A DNA stretch of 64,000 bases from Methylobacterium sp. GXS13 (GCF_001455965.1 NZ_LKKO01000091.1:1-64000); one strand, 5' to 3'. Shown: positions 33,163-42,620, counted from the stretch's first letter. Made by a program: numbers and translations. Notes: a model not told the origin generated them from the letters alone.

Positions 33163-33555
33163 GAAGGGGTCGTCTTGGGAGGAAGGCCCTCGTACCGCAG
33201 GCATGTAAGCAACGGCATTAGCCATTGGGCATGGCTGGAGCGCGCCAAAAGCATGTAACCGCCCCGCTTGTACACGTCAGCGCAGCCATCGGGCCAATTC
33301 GCCTTCCTCCAGAGCAATGCGGCCGAAAGCGATGGCCACGATGACCGCGTTGATGAGCACTATAGCCGTCTGGACAGCGGCTTGCCGGCGCGCAGCCCGC
33401 GCATCCTGCTGGCAGAAAGCAACCACTCCCCGGAAAGCCAGAGGGATTGCCCCTCGAAAATCAGCACCTGAGGCGAAATCACAATCGAATATGCAACTTC
33501 TGATTAGTATCGGCGCGCTATCGTTCTCCCGTGTTGCCGCACGGCGAGGCTTCCG

Positions 33556-36006
33556 ATGTACCGCGCTCTGGCCTGCCTGACCGACGAGCACACCCCCTGG
33601 GTGGTCCCCCTGGCCGCCTGTGTCTGCTGGATCTCGTGCTACGTCGCCCTGCTGCTCGAACAGCGCGTTCGGAAGGGGGGCGCCTCGGCCCCCGCCTGGC
33701 TGCTGGCTGCCGCCTTCTCGGCCGGTGCGGGCATCTGGAGCACCCATTTCATCGGCATGCTCGGCTACGATCCCGGCGTGGTCGTCGGCTACGAAATGGC
33801 CACGACGCTGCTGTCACTCATCGTGGCCATCACAGCCGCTCTTGTCGCCTTCACGCTCCTGAGCGCGGCGCGCGGGGACGCGCCGTGGGTCGGGGCGGTG
33901 GCCGGCCTGATCCTCGGCGGCGGCATCGCTTGCATGCACTTCCTCGGCATCGCGGGCGTGGTCCTGCCCGGACGGTTCAACTGGGACCTGCCGCTGGCAC
34001 TGGTCGCCACGACGATCGGCTGCGGCCTTTCCGGCGCCGCCCTGGTGATCCATGTCCGCGGCGGCGAGGCACGGACACGAGTAGCCGCAACCACAATCCT
34101 GACGGCAGCCATCGCCGGCCTGCACTTCCTGGCCATGGCGGCGGCGCGCGTTGTCCCGGATCCGGCGCTGGAAACCCCGGATCTCGGCCTCGCCCGCGGC
34201 GCGGTGGCGGGTGGCATCGCCGTCATGATGGCGGTGATCCTGGCCTTCGCGGCGCTCGCCCTGATGCTGGACCATCTGCGCACGATCAACGCCGCCCTCG
34301 CCCGCCAGGGCTTCGCCCTGGGCGAGAAGACGTTGCTGCTCGACATGACCCTGGACAGCATGGACCAGGGGCTGATCATGGTGGACGGTCGTGGCCTGGT
34401 TCAGGTCTGCAACGAGCGCGCCCTGGTGCTCCTCGACCTGCCGCGGGCGATGATGCTGGCGGCTCCGAGCTACAAGGATGTCCTGCGCCATCAGCTGCGC
34501 CACCGCGAGCGCAACCGGACCGACCGGTCGTACCGGGACTGGATCGAGCGCGGCGGGCTGGAACAGGCCCATGTCCACGAGCGCGTGCGTCCGAACGGCA
34601 TCGTGCTCGAGATCCGGACCGTGCCCCTTCAGGATGGTGGCTTCGTACGGACGTTTACCGACATCACCCAGCGCAAGGCCGCGGAGGCCGAGGTGGCGCG
34701 CCTCGCCCGGCACGACATCCTCACCGGCCTGCCGAACCGCGGCCTGTTCCGTGAGTACCTCGATGCGCGGCTCGCCGATATCGCCGTCCGGGGCGGCACC
34801 GGGTCTGTCCTCTATCTCGACCTCGACGGCTTCAAGGGCGTGAACGACACGCTCGGTCACCAGGCGGGCGACAATCTGTTGCGCAGTGTAGCGGACCGGT
34901 TGCGATCGGCGGTGGGCGACGGCGTCGTGGCGCGCTTAGGGGGCGACGAGTTCGCCGTCCTGCTCACCGGCGACCGCGCGGAGGCAATCGACATCGCCGA
35001 GCGCCTCATCGGCCTGTTCGAAACGCCGCTTTGGGTCGGCGAGCAGCGGATCGCCGTCGGCCTGAGCGTCGGCATCGCCCTGGCGCCGGAGCACGGGACG
35101 AGCGCGGAATGCCTGTACCGGCGAGCCGACCTCGCCCTCTACCGGGCCAAGGCCGAGGGCCGGGGCACCTACCGGGTGTTCGCGTCCGACATGGACGAGG
35201 AGGCGGAGGAGCGCCGGGTGCTGGAGAGCGACCTGCGCCAGGCCCTGGCGGACGATGCCCTGAGCCTGCACTACCAGCCGCAGGTCGACGGCGCATCGGG
35301 CATGCTGGTGGGGTTCGAGGCCCTGGTGCGCTGGACGCATCCCGTACGCGGCCAGATCCCGCCCAGCGTGTTCGTGCCCCTGGCCGAGGAGACCGGTCTG
35401 ATCATTGCGCTCGGCGACTGGGTGCTCCGTGAGGCCTGTCGCGAGGCCGCGACCTGGGCACCGTCCCTGAAGGTGGCGGTCAACCTGTCGCCGCGGCAGT
35501 TCCAGAAGCCGGACCTGCCCGAGACCGTGCTCGCCGTGCTGGCGCAGACCGGCCTGTCGCCGAACCGGCTGGAGCTGGAGGTGACGGAGAGCGTCATCAT
35601 CAACGACATGGCACGGGCGATCAGCATCCTCCGGCGCCTGAAGGGGTTCGGCGTCCGGATCAGCATGGACGATTTCGGCACCGGCTACGCGTCGCTGGCG
35701 ACCCTGCAGGCCTTCCCGTTCGACAAGATGAAGATCGACCGCTCGTTCGTGGCCCAGCTCGGCGTCGACCCGCAGGCCGCCGTGATCGTGCGTGCGGTGC
35801 TCAGCCTGGGCCGGAGCCTGCGGATGGGCGTCGTTGCCGAGGGGGTCGAGACCGCCGCCCAGCGGCGGTTCCTGGCGGATGAAGCCTGCGGAGAGATGCA
35901 GGGCTACCTGTTCGGCAAGCCCCAGCCGATCAGCGACTATGCGGAGATGCTTTGTTTTCCGGATCACCCCGAACAGATCGCCTGCATCGCCCGGGCGAGG
36001 GCCTGA
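33556..36006 (+). CDS. MHYT-PAS-GGDEF-EAL c-di-GMP signalling protein
   Basis: An 816-residue inner-membrane protein that can both make and break c-di-GMP. An N-terminal MHYT sensor domain (to ~residue 235) has seven hydrophobic helices with the metal-type motifs STHFIGML, CMHFLGI and LHFLAM, thought to sense O2, CO or NO. A PAS-like domain follows (~260-370, MTLDSMDQGLIMVDGRGLVQ). The GGDEF domain has an intact RLGGDEFAV, and the EAL domain has FEALVRW, the metal-binding NLSP-containing strand and DDFGTGYASL. Both catalytic motifs look complete. It stands alone; no partner gene is visible. Confidence 0.93.
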   Translation: MYRALACLTDEHTPWVVPLAACVCWISCYVALLLEQRVRKGGASAPAWLLAAAFSAGAGIWSTHFIGMLGYDPGVVVGYEMATTLLSLIVAITAALVAFTLLSAARGDAPWVGAVAGLILGGGIACMHFLGIAGVVLPGRFNWDLPLALVATTIGCGLSGAALVIHVRGGEARTRVAATTILTAAIAGLHFLAMAAARVVPDPALETPDLGLARGAVAGGIAVMMAVILAFAALALMLDHLRTINAALARQGFALGEKTLLLDMTLDSMDQGLIMVDGRGLVQVCNERALVLLDLPRAMMLAAPSYKDVLRHQLRHRERNRTDRSYRDWIERGGLEQAHVHERVRPNGIVLEIRTVPLQDGGFVRTFTDITQRKAAEAEVARLARHDILTGLPNRGLFREYLDARLADIAVRGGTGSVLYLDLDGFKGVNDTLGHQAGDNLLRSVADRLRSAVGDGVVARLGGDEFAVLLTGDRAEAIDIAERLIGLFETPLWVGEQRIAVGLSVGIALAPEHGTSAECLYRRADLALYRAKAEGRGTYRVFASDMDEEAEERRVLESDLRQALADDALSLHYQPQVDGASGMLVGFEALVRWTHPVRGQIPPSVFVPLAEETGLIIALGDWVLREACREAATWAPSLKVAVNLSPRQFQKPDLPETVLAVLAQTGLSPNRLELEVTESVIINDMARAISILRRLKGFGVRISMDDFGTGYASLATLQAFPFDKMKIDRSFVAQLGVDPQAAVIVRAVLSLGRSLRMGVVAEGVETAAQRRFLADEACGEMQGYLFGKPQPISDYAEMLCFPDHPEQIACIARARA

Positions 36007-36355
36007 CCCGGGCGTCGTGTTCGCCTGGGAGGCGATGGAAGAAACCGCGCGCGGGACGCGCGGTTCGGCGGACAGTAACAGGAAGGCAAGGTCCCACGCT
36101 GGGTGGCTGCGTCGCGGGTAGGCCACACGCCGCGCATAAGCCGCGTGGTCGCGGTTCAAGGTTCCGTGTCCGATCCAGACCGGTCGCCGATCTGCGATCG
36201 GCAACGAAACCTCAGCGATACAAAATAGCGGCGCCCGCGCGATGCGTGCGCCAAAAGACAATCATAGATTACAACGACTAGATATTTGAAATCTTGGATT
36301 GCATGCGATAGCGAGGCTCACGCCGTTACGCATCGCGAGTACTTACGTACATTTA
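36007..36355. other. Intergenic stretch before the AraC-type gene
   Basis: No supported gene. The last 90 bases are AT-rich (ATCATAGATTACAACGACTA) and probably hold the promoter of the following regulator. Confidence 0.5.
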
Positions 36356-37315
36356 ATGCAGATCGTGTTTTCGACTGAGGGGCTTGATGCCCGGCACAGC
36401 TTCAAGCGTTGGCGTGAAGCGCTCGAGGTGCAGAAAGCGAACGTCGACCTGCGGCACCTCGACGATGCGCCGTTCGAGGCCAAGGTCGAGAACAGCGCCA
36501 TCGGCCCGCTCCTGGTGACGCGCATGTCGCAGAGTGCCCTGCGCACCGAGGTCAGGAAGTTCGGAGCCTGGCGTCAGGGCCGCGAAGGCATGGCTACGGC
36601 AGCCTTCAAGCTCGCGGGCACCTCGAACAGCTTTCAGGACGGTCGCGACGCCGTGTTGAGCACCGGCGACCTCTACATCCTCGACAAGCGGCCAATGGTG
36701 CTGACGACGAGCGCAGGGGCTCAAGTCCTGTTCGTGGAGCTGCCACGCGAACGGCTGGAGAGCGTACTCGGGTCGACCCGGCACTACACGGCCCTCAGGA
36801 TAGGGGCGGAGCTGGGCTCCACCTCCCTGGCGCGAACGTTCTTCGAGGAACTGGTCCGCCTGGGCGATCGGCTCGCCCCTGAGGCGGCCGACCGCATGGC
36901 CTCGGTCGGCGTCGACCTGATCGTAGCCAGCATAGCCGAGCGCCTGGCCAAGGACGTCCCGCAACCGCTGCACGGCACCGTCGTGGTCCAGCGCGCCAAA
37001 ACGTTCGTCGAGGCCAACCTCGGCGATCCGACGCTCGGCCCGTCCCAACTCGCCGCCGCAGTCGGCGTGTCGCTGCGGCGGCTCCAGGAGCTGTTCAGCG
37101 AGCACGGCCAGCACATCTCGGACTGGATCTGGCAGCGTCGGCTTGAGGCCGCAGCCAAGCGCCTGATCGACCCGGGCGTCCGGCACCTGCCGATCGGCAC
37201 CCTGGCCTATGGCTGCGGTTTCGCCAGCCAGGCCCATTTCGCCCGCCGCTTCAAGGCACAGTACGGCAAGACCCCGAGCGAATACCGGACCGAGTCTCTC
37301 CTCAAGGCGTCATAG
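36356..37315 (+). CDS. AraC-family transcriptional regulator
   Basis: A 319-residue regulator. Residues 1-200 form an AraC-binding-like sensor domain (DDAPFEAKVENSAIGPLLVT, VLSTGDLYILDKRPM). Residues ~215-315 hold two helix-turn-helix motifs: LGPSQLAAAVGVSLRRLQEL and IGTLAYGCGFASQAHFARRF, ending KAQYGKTPSEYR. The ATG at 36356 is preferred over TTG-like upstream codons because the domain begins right there. Target and ligand unknown; AraC proteins of this type often respond to aromatic or stress signals. Confidence 0.88.
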   Translation: MQIVFSTEGLDARHSFKRWREALEVQKANVDLRHLDDAPFEAKVENSAIGPLLVTRMSQSALRTEVRKFGAWRQGREGMATAAFKLAGTSNSFQDGRDAVLSTGDLYILDKRPMVLTTSAGAQVLFVELPRERLESVLGSTRHYTALRIGAELGSTSLARTFFEELVRLGDRLAPEAADRMASVGVDLIVASIAERLAKDVPQPLHGTVVVQRAKTFVEANLGDPTLGPSQLAAAVGVSLRRLQELFSEHGQHISDWIWQRRLEAAAKRLIDPGVRHLPIGTLAYGCGFASQAHFARRFKAQYGKTPSEYRTESLLKAS

Positions 37316-37348
37316 GCGATCGATCCCGGGCGATCCGCTCCGGCCGGC

Positions 37349-37609
37349 TTAGCCGTGGGGCAAGCGCCGCCGCGCCGGGTATCGCGCCTCCGCGCGTGTC
37401 CGCGTTGCCCGCGCGCGCTCGACATCGGCAATGCCGACCGGCCGGGGCGAGGCCTCCTGGGTGAATGGCATCCGGCTGCGGATATCGCCGTAATAGTCAG
37501 AGCCGCTCATGCCGAAGCCGCCGCCCATGACCGGACCGTCCAGGAGCGGTTCCCCGGCGCAGGCGGCCGTGGCGCAGCAAACGAGGAGGGTGGCGAAGGT
37601 CAGACGCAT
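37349..37609 (-). CDS. Small secreted protein (lipoprotein-like Cys)
   Basis: An 86-residue protein with a hydrophobic signal (MRLTFATLLVCCATAACAGE); the CAAxC pattern ATAAC-AGE could be a weak lipobox with Cys at 17. The mature part is MGGGFGMSGSDYYGDIRSRM followed by a basic tail. First of five small envelope genes in this area. Confidence 0.55.
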   Translation of the reverse strand: MRLTFATLLVCCATAACAGEPLLDGPVMGGGFGMSGSDYYGDIRSRMPFTQEASPRPVGIADVERARATRTRAEARYPARRRLPHG

Positions 37610-37691
37610 GCAGGAATCCGGGCAGCGGAGATTCGGCCGTTTTAAGACCACGACGATGACGAAGGCGTGAGCGCCGGGTGGACCGGCCGCT

Positions 37692-37888
37692 CGGCCCCAC
37701 CCCGATCTGGTCACGGGGCGGGGGAGCGTCCGATCTCACCAGCGGTCGAGCCGATACGCAACGCGGCTCGTGAATGCAGGATGACGCGCCCCGGTTAGCA
37801 GGCCGTGCGGGTACCGCGGGATCGATCGTCCCGAGCCGGGACCGCTCACGCACGAAGAAGCCCGCCGCGGCCTGGGGCCGGGCGGGCT
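37692..37888. repeat. Composite hairpin element, chromosomal copy
   Basis: Hairpins in order: CCCCG/CGGGG (37700-37718), GAGCCG/CGGCTC (within 37748-37773), AGCCCGCC/GGCGGGCT (37859-37888). Bases 37748-37773 are identical to 8575-8600 in the tRNA-His element and the flanks are related. Here the first two hairpins are only 29 bases apart. No gene lies in 37610-37918. Confidence 0.65.
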
Positions 37889-37918
37889 GAAGATCGTCAG
37901 GATCCGGATCGAACGCGG

Positions 37919-38218
37919 TCAGAAGCCGCCGCGACGGCCATAGCCATAGCCGTGCGGCCGGCCATAACCGTAACCACGCCCGTACCCGCGGCCATAGCCG
38001 TAGCCGCGCCCCCGGAAGCGCGGGCCGCCATAGCCATGGCGGCGACCGCCGAAGCCGGGTCCGAAGCGGGGTCCACCGTAGCCGTACTGGACATGCTCCA
38101 AAGTCGGCGCAGGTTCGGCGACGGCGCCGAGGCCGATGTGGGCCGCGGCGGCCGGGAGTGGCGCGAGAAACAGGCTGGCGGCGAACAGGCCACCCGTCAG
38201 CGTCGGGACTTTGAACAC
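37919..38218 (-). CDS. Secreted Gly/Tyr/Arg repeat protein
   Basis: A 99-residue protein: signal peptide (TGGLFAASLFLAPLPAAAA), a short spacer, then a C-terminal half of GYGGPRF and GYGRGYGRGYGYGRPHGY type repeats. It resembles the GCG...CRPN protein at 29795 in composition but lacks the motif. Probably an envelope or extracellular protein of unknown role. Confidence 0.65.
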   Translation of the reverse strand: MFKVPTLTGGLFAASLFLAPLPAAAAHIGLGAVAEPAPTLEHVQYGYGGPRFGPGFGGRRHGYGGPRFRGRGYGYGRGYGRGYGYGRPHGYGYGRRGGF

Positions 38219-38404
38219 GGATTCTCTCCTCGCCGCGGTTGCTGAGGCGCGCCCCCGGCTTGGGGGAAACCCGATGGCCGCTCAGACCGTTCCTGACGAA
38301 GTGACCTTCAACGGCCTCCCGCGGATGTGCCCAGCTCCCGCGCGACGTCCGCGCCCCGGCGGCGATCCCTCCGGGCGGCGCGTTCCACAGGGTGGGGAGT
38401 GGTC

Positions 38405-38659
38405 ATGATGAGCGCGCTGGTGAAATGGCTCGTCCTCGCGCTTGCGGTCTTGGGCAGCACGCCCGCAGTCGCTCACCGTGTTCGCACCGACAGATCACAG
38501 CGCCGCGGAGTGACGGTAGCACCGCAATTCGGCGTTCCACGACCGCCGACCACGACGCCGCGCCCCCCGGACGACGGCATCATTCACTGGAATACGCCGA
38601 ACAAGGACGGCAATCTCGGCGGTCCCGGGACGGGTGGCGGTGGCGGGGGTGGCGGCTAG
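38405..38659 (+). CDS. Small secreted Pro/Gly-rich protein
   Basis: An 84-residue protein with a signal peptide (VKWLVLALAVLGSTPAVAHR), then a Pro/Thr-rich part (RPPTTTPRPPDDG) and a poly-Gly end (GGPGTGGGGGGGG). GGGAGTGGTC lies just before the ATG. Unknown. Confidence 0.55.
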   Translation: MMSALVKWLVLALAVLGSTPAVAHRVRTDRSQRRGVTVAPQFGVPRPPTTTPRPPDDGIIHWNTPNKDGNLGGPGTGGGGGGGG

Positions 38660-38721
38660 ATCCCGTCAACGGACGGGGGGGCCGGGAACTTGGAGGCTAC
38701 TGCGTGCTCGGCACCGACCGA

Positions 38722-39036
38722 TCAGCCGCCGCCATTGTCGCCGCCACCGCCGCCGCCCGTCTGGGGAACGCCGCGCTCGGGCTGGCCGGCATTTCCGCCC
38801 GCTGCCGTATCGGTCGTTATGGTCGCCGCACCCGTGCCCGTCGGAGCGATGACGGCCGTGCTGCCCGGGCCGCTGTTCTCGCCGCTGCCGGGGATGACGA
38901 CGGTCCCCTCCGGTGTGCCGGGCGCGATCTGGCGGGGCGGTCCAGGCTGCGTAATCGGGGCGGGACCGGTCTTCGTTTGAGCAAGGGACGGGGTTGCAGC
39001 CGTCAGGGCAAGAACAGCAAGGATGGCATGACGCAT
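38722..39036 (-). CDS. Small secreted Gly/Thr-rich protein
   Basis: A 104-residue protein: signal peptide (MRHAILAVLALTAATPSLAQ), then a Pro/Gly/Thr low-complexity mature region (TVVIPGSGENSGPGSTAVIA) ending in poly-Gly. Its C-terminal GGGGGGDNGGG mirrors the poly-Gly end of the protein at 38405, which is read toward it. Confidence 0.55.
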   Translation of the reverse strand: MRHAILAVLALTAATPSLAQTKTGPAPITQPGPPRQIAPGTPEGTVVIPGSGENSGPGSTAVIAPTGTGAATITTDTAAGGNAGQPERGVPQTGGGGGGDNGGG

Positions 39037-39206
39037 CCTGGTCTCCTCGGCATGTCGGCCTCGTGCGCGCGTTGCACAGGGCCTCCGGGCCAAAACGTAC
39101 GATGGAAGCCAGGGTTTCCGGTTGATCGGCTTCGGGCGTCAGCGGCTGCACCATCTCCATCCTGCGCTCCAAGATCGGGAGCCGATGCAGGTGCAGCCAC
39201 GAAAAA

Positions 39207-39233
39207 GCCCGCCGCGGCCGGAGCCGGGCGGGC
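39207..39233. repeat. GC hairpin of the AGCCCGC family
   Basis: GCCCGCC (39207-39213) with GGCGGGC (39227-39233), preceded by GAAAAA on the plus strand; terminator-like for the leftward direction. Another member of the family at 8681, 33132 and 37859. Confidence 0.55.
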
Positions 39234-39256
39234 CGATCGATCTGCATCCAAACAGA

Positions 39257-39541
39257 CTATTTTCCGCTGGGCGCGGCGTAGCTGCCGGTCGTCCCATTGC
39301 CGCCGCTGCTGCCCGCCGGCGCGCCGCGGGTGGTGTTCCGAACGAAGCTGGCACCGGGATACATCCGCTGCGTCCGCTGCATCGACGGCCGGCGCGTGCG
39401 GTGGTGGCGCATCCGAACCGGGGTGAACATGTCGGACGGCGATGACGCGCCGGCCCCAGGGCCGGCGGGAACGGCCGCAGCCGGCAGGCACAGGATGGCA
39501 AGGCCGACGCCGGAGAGCGCCGCAAGACTGGGGATGCGCAT
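39257..39541 (-). CDS. Small secreted basic protein
   Basis: A 94-residue protein: signal peptide (LAALSGVGLAILCLPAAAVP), then an Arg/His/Met-rich segment (TPVRMRHHRTRRPSMQRTQR) and a Gly/Ser end. Cationic and probably periplasmic. Unknown. Confidence 0.55.
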   Translation of the reverse strand: MRIPSLAALSGVGLAILCLPAAAVPAGPGAGASSPSDMFTPVRMRHHRTRRPSMQRTQRMYPGASFVRNTTRGAPAGSSGGNGTTGSYAAPSGK

Positions 39542-39736
39542 GAGGTTCTTTCTGCCTCGACCCGGAAGGATCGCCTTGGCTCATGGAGAAGCCCGCGAGC
39601 CTGCCTCTGGTTCACAATCCAGGCCCCCCGATCGCGCACGATGTCGCTGCCGGCCAGCGGTGCGTGGCTTCAACCGACAAGGGAGCCTCCACAATGTCCT
39701 TTTGTTATAGTTCCGGTGTGGCAGACCAGTGCGGCG

Positions 39737-40526
39737 ATGATCGTCCGGCGTTCGCATACGACTGTCATCGCCCTCTGCGTGATCGCCGGGGCTGCCGCCG
39801 TCGCCGCGCTCATCCATCTTCTGCTCGGACTGCTCTCGCTCGACATCGCGGTCGCGAAGACCAGTGAGGAGGACCGGCAGGCGGCCCAGGCCTTGACCCA
39901 GCTTTTCGAGAACCAGCCCCCCCGGGTGCGCATCCGGACGATCTACGAACCGGATCGTCTCGGGACGGCGGCAGCCCTCGACACGAGTGAGACCCAGCTG
40001 ACCCTGGTTCGCAGCGATGCCGCTCCAAAGGACGGGCAGACCCTGGTGATCCTGCGCCGCGACGCAATCGTCTTCGTTGCACCTGGAGGCAGCACCGTCG
40101 ACAGCGTGGCGAAGCTCAAGGGCAGCACCGTCGGGCTCCTCGACGGGCGGAAGCTCGATCCCCGCCTGCTCGATCCGATCCTGACCCATTTCGGCGCCCC
40201 CGGCGAGCGTGCACCGGAAGGTCCCGACCATCGATCAGCTCACCGAAGCCGCACGGAGCCGGCAGATCGGTTCGGTGTTTGTCGTGGTTTCCGTCGGCAG
40301 CGCCGTATGGCTGCCGCTGTTCACGGCCCTGCGCAGGGGATCGGGGGCGGCGAACCGGGCGGAGGCGTACGGGCGGACGGAGAGCGTCGAGATGCGCCGC
40401 GTCGCCCTGCTCATCACCCATATCCGCGAGACCGTGCAGCGCCGCCGAACCTCTGGTCCTTCATCTTCGGCAGGACACGCTTCTGCACCGCATGCGAAAC
40501 GGCCCCCGTTCTCGGCCAATGGCTGA
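39737..40526 (+). pseudogene. Frameshifted TAXI-type (TRAP) solute-binding protein
   Basis: The first frame (from 39737) gives a membrane-anchored N-terminus (VIALCVIAGAAAVAALIHLL) and a binding-protein domain with VAKLKGSTVGLLDGRKLDPR, as in TAXI-family receptors of TRAP transporters. Homology then moves to the +1 frame (TIDQLTEAARSRQIGSVFVV, AEAYGRTESVEMRR) at about 40196-40202, in a run of five C's. The distal part is also degraded. A sequencing slip is possible, but the decayed 3' end favours a true pseudogene. No TRAP membrane subunit is near. Confidence 0.65.
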
Positions 40527-40811
40527 CCTCATCGTGGCTATGCGCCTGACATGCTCATGCTTGGCGGACACGGGCGCGGCATGAACGCCGACCTGTGTCG
40601 GGCCGACGCAGCCATCGCGAAGCTCACAAACCCAGTACTTCAACAATGCGACGTTGCGCAGGCACTTGAGGTCATCCCAAAAGCCTATGGTGCGCAAACA
40701 GGATTGTTGATCTCTGCGCTCGACAACGCGCGGTTCGTTCCCGTATGATGTTCAAACGTTGCCTGCGCATTTTGAGCCGTTAGGCACGTTGTTTTCAGGA
40801 ATTCCGCACAC

Positions 40812-41357
40812 ATGAAGCGCCGGAGCGCGCGGCCGTTCACGGTCGAAGTCAAGCATACCCGCACCTCTCGTGTCGCACTGGTCGACGCACCGACGCGATC
40901 CCGCGAAAACCACGATCTCTGGTGGGACATTCCCGCGGTCACCGCCGACAAGCCGGCCGAGGCGCTGTTCGCGCCCGCCGTCCAGGCCGAGCCGACGCAG
41001 CCTGAGCCCCCCCCGGCCCGGCGAGTGCTGCCGAGCCTCATGCCGATGTTCGCCAGCGAGCCCGAAGCGGCGGAGGCAGACGAGGCCCCGTCGATCGAGC
41101 GCCTTCCGCGGGTGCGCCGCGCCAAGCCGGCGACGGCAACCAAGCGCGCACCGAAGCCGGTCGCCGAGGTGGCACGGCCGGCTGTCGTCGCAGCACCGGC
41201 GGCGACACGCCAGGCGACGGGCACACCCGCTCCGGTGACGGCCGCGCCGGCTCAACCGACAGCGATGCCAGTGCGTCCGATCCGCCTCTCCCGGCAATCC
41301 GACACCCTGAAGGCCGGCGAGCGCTGGAAGCGCCGATTGCCGCGCCATCTTTGGTAG
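40812..41357 (+). CDS. Unknown Pro/Ala-rich protein
   Basis: A 181-residue protein. A short ordered start (MKRRSARPFTVEVKHTRTSR) is followed by ~130 disordered residues rich in Pro, Ala and Arg, and a conserved-looking C-terminus (RLSRQSDTLKAGERWKRRLP). Cytoplasmic; possibly DNA- or RNA-associated given its charge. No family recognised. 40527-40811 upstream holds no supported gene. Confidence 0.6.
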   Translation: MKRRSARPFTVEVKHTRTSRVALVDAPTRSRENHDLWWDIPAVTADKPAEALFAPAVQAEPTQPEPPPARRVLPSLMPMFASEPEAAEADEAPSIERLPRVRRAKPATATKRAPKPVAEVARPAVVAAPAATRQATGTPAPVTAAPAQPTAMPVRPIRLSRQSDTLKAGERWKRRLPRHLW

Positions 41358-41388
41358 GCCGAGCGCCATCTCGCCATGACACTGAATA

Positions 41389-41414
41389 CCGCCGGAGACC
41401 GTGATCTCCGGCGG
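41389..41414. terminator. 10-bp GC hairpin between convergent genes
   Basis: CCGCCGGAGA (41389-41398) pairs perfectly with TCTCCGGCGG (41405-41414) around a 6-nt loop. There is no T-run on either side, so termination would be weak or factor-assisted. Confidence 0.55.
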
Positions 41415-41471
41415 TGCTCCGATCGGCGTCGGGAGTCCCGAGGCCAGGCAGTGTCTCCGCCCCTCGGCGCC

Positions 41472-41840
41472 TCAGATTCCGACGCTCGCCGCCCCGGCTT
41501 CCGCGGCTTGGCTGACCGTCGCGCCGTTCCGCAGCGCCATCGCGATCGCGGTCGAAGCCGTGTCGACGGCGCCCGCGCGGTCCTCGCCGTAATCGTACAT
41601 GCTGTTGGTCTGCGAGCCCAACCGGGCGTGGAAATTGTCCGGAAAGTTCTTGTTCATCCGCTGCTTCAGCAGAGTGGTCGCGGCGTGGTAATCGCCCTCG
41701 AACCCGGCCGATTGGTAAGCTTGACCGGCATCGTAAGTACCGCCCTCCTTTTCGGAGGCTGCTTTGCGGTTCTTGTGGTCGATCGTCTGCGAGAACAGGA
41801 CGCCGATAACCTTGGCTATAAGCCATCTGAAGGCGTTCAT
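41472..41840 (-). CDS. Unknown protein, paralogue of the element gene at 17109-17477
   Basis: A 122-residue protein of the same length and layout as 17109-17477: amphipathic N-terminus (MNAFRWLIAKVIGVLFSQTI), charged linker, conserved C-terminal domain with FPDNFHARLG, AMALRNGATVSQAAEAGAAS and the same last residues VGI. Its stand-alone chromosomal position suggests it is the resident copy. Function unknown. Confidence 0.65.
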   Translation of the reverse strand: MNAFRWLIAKVIGVLFSQTIDHKNRKAASEKEGGTYDAGQAYQSAGFEGDYHAATTLLKQRMNKNFPDNFHARLGSQTNSMYDYGEDRAGAVDTASTAIAMALRNGATVSQAAEAGAASVGI

Positions 41841-41931
41841 GTCAGTCCTCTAGGGCAGCGGGCACGGAAACTCTTGAGAGCTGTACCACGCATTGCCCGA
41901 ATGCAGCGGCTTTCTTGACGCAGATCCGGGC

Positions 41932-42183
41932 TCACCACTGCTCTTCCGCGATGAGCGCACCGCTCCCGTCGAAGGTTCCCCGCCAGCCCTTGCCGTGCAG
42001 GCGTACCGTCACGCAGGTCTGATCGGTTCCGGAGCCGGACTTAATCCGGGCCTCGACCTGCCCGAGGCGCTCATGACGCTTGAGCGCAGCCATGCTGACG
42101 CCCAAACGCGAAGCGAGCTCACGGGGATCGACGATCCAATCGCCCTTGTGACCGAGATCGAGCCGCACGGAGAGCCCCTCCAT
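41932..42183 (-). CDS. Unknown small protein with helix-turn-helix-like segment
   Basis: An 83-residue protein (MEGLSVRLDLGHKGDWIVDP) with RELASRLGVSMAALKRHERL resembling a helix-turn-helix, then a beta-hairpin end (TCVTVRLHGKGWRGTFDGSG). Could be a small DNA-binding protein. No confident family. Confidence 0.55.
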   Translation of the reverse strand: MEGLSVRLDLGHKGDWIVDPRELASRLGVSMAALKRHERLGQVEARIKSGSGTDQTCVTVRLHGKGWRGTFDGSGALIAEEQW

Positions 42184-42275
42184 TCACTCGGCTTTGCATA
42201 CGGGCGTGGGACCGACGCTAGGACCGTCAGTCCCCGATGGGAAGCCGGACCGGCTTGGGCGCAGAGAGGCCTGCG

Positions 42276-42620
42276 TCAGCGCTCGGCGGGGCGCCGGTGG
42301 CGGGCCGATTTGTGGTGCGTGCGTCCCGGGCGCCGCCGAGCCTGGACCCGGGGCGGCGAGGCGACGGGTGGTTGGGCCACGGGCACGCCGTCATGCTCCG
42401 CGATGACCGCGCGGGCCCGCTCGACGCTCATGTCACAGGCGCTGGTCATGCCCTGAAGGGCGCCAAGGGCGCGATTGTATTCGGGAAGGTTGGTGCATCC
42501 GGGGACGCCCCACGCCCAGGCCGTGGCGGGGGCCATGACGATGGCCATCAGAGCCAGCACAGCGGCGATCCCTGTGCGGATCGCTATCCTGTTCACATCC
42601 GGATCAACGCCTGCGCCCAT
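42276..42620 (-). CDS. Small membrane or secreted protein with basic tail
   Basis: A 114-residue protein with a hydrophobic segment (TGIAAVLALMAIVMAPATAWAW, residues ~16-37), probably a signal peptide cut after AWA, a short domain with two Cys (GCTNLPEYNRALGALQGMTS), and a basic Pro/Arg/His tail. The start at 42620 is chosen to keep the signal near the N-terminus. Confidence 0.5.
   Translation of the reverse strand: MGAGVDPDVNRIAIRTGIAAVLALMAIVMAPATAWAWGVPGCTNLPEYNRALGALQGMTSACDMSVERARAVIAEHDGVPVAQPPVASPPRVQARRRPGRTHHKSARHRRPAER

Noticed and set aside
33277..33450. Minus-strand reading with a hydrophobic stretch (VQTAIVLINAVIVAIAFGRI)
   Set aside because: No credible start codon or ribosome site near the segment; could be a small membrane protein but is unsupported.
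40551..40748. 65-codon plus-strand reading after the TAXI relic
   Set aside because: No ribosome site and no recognisable family; the area looks like decayed sequence.
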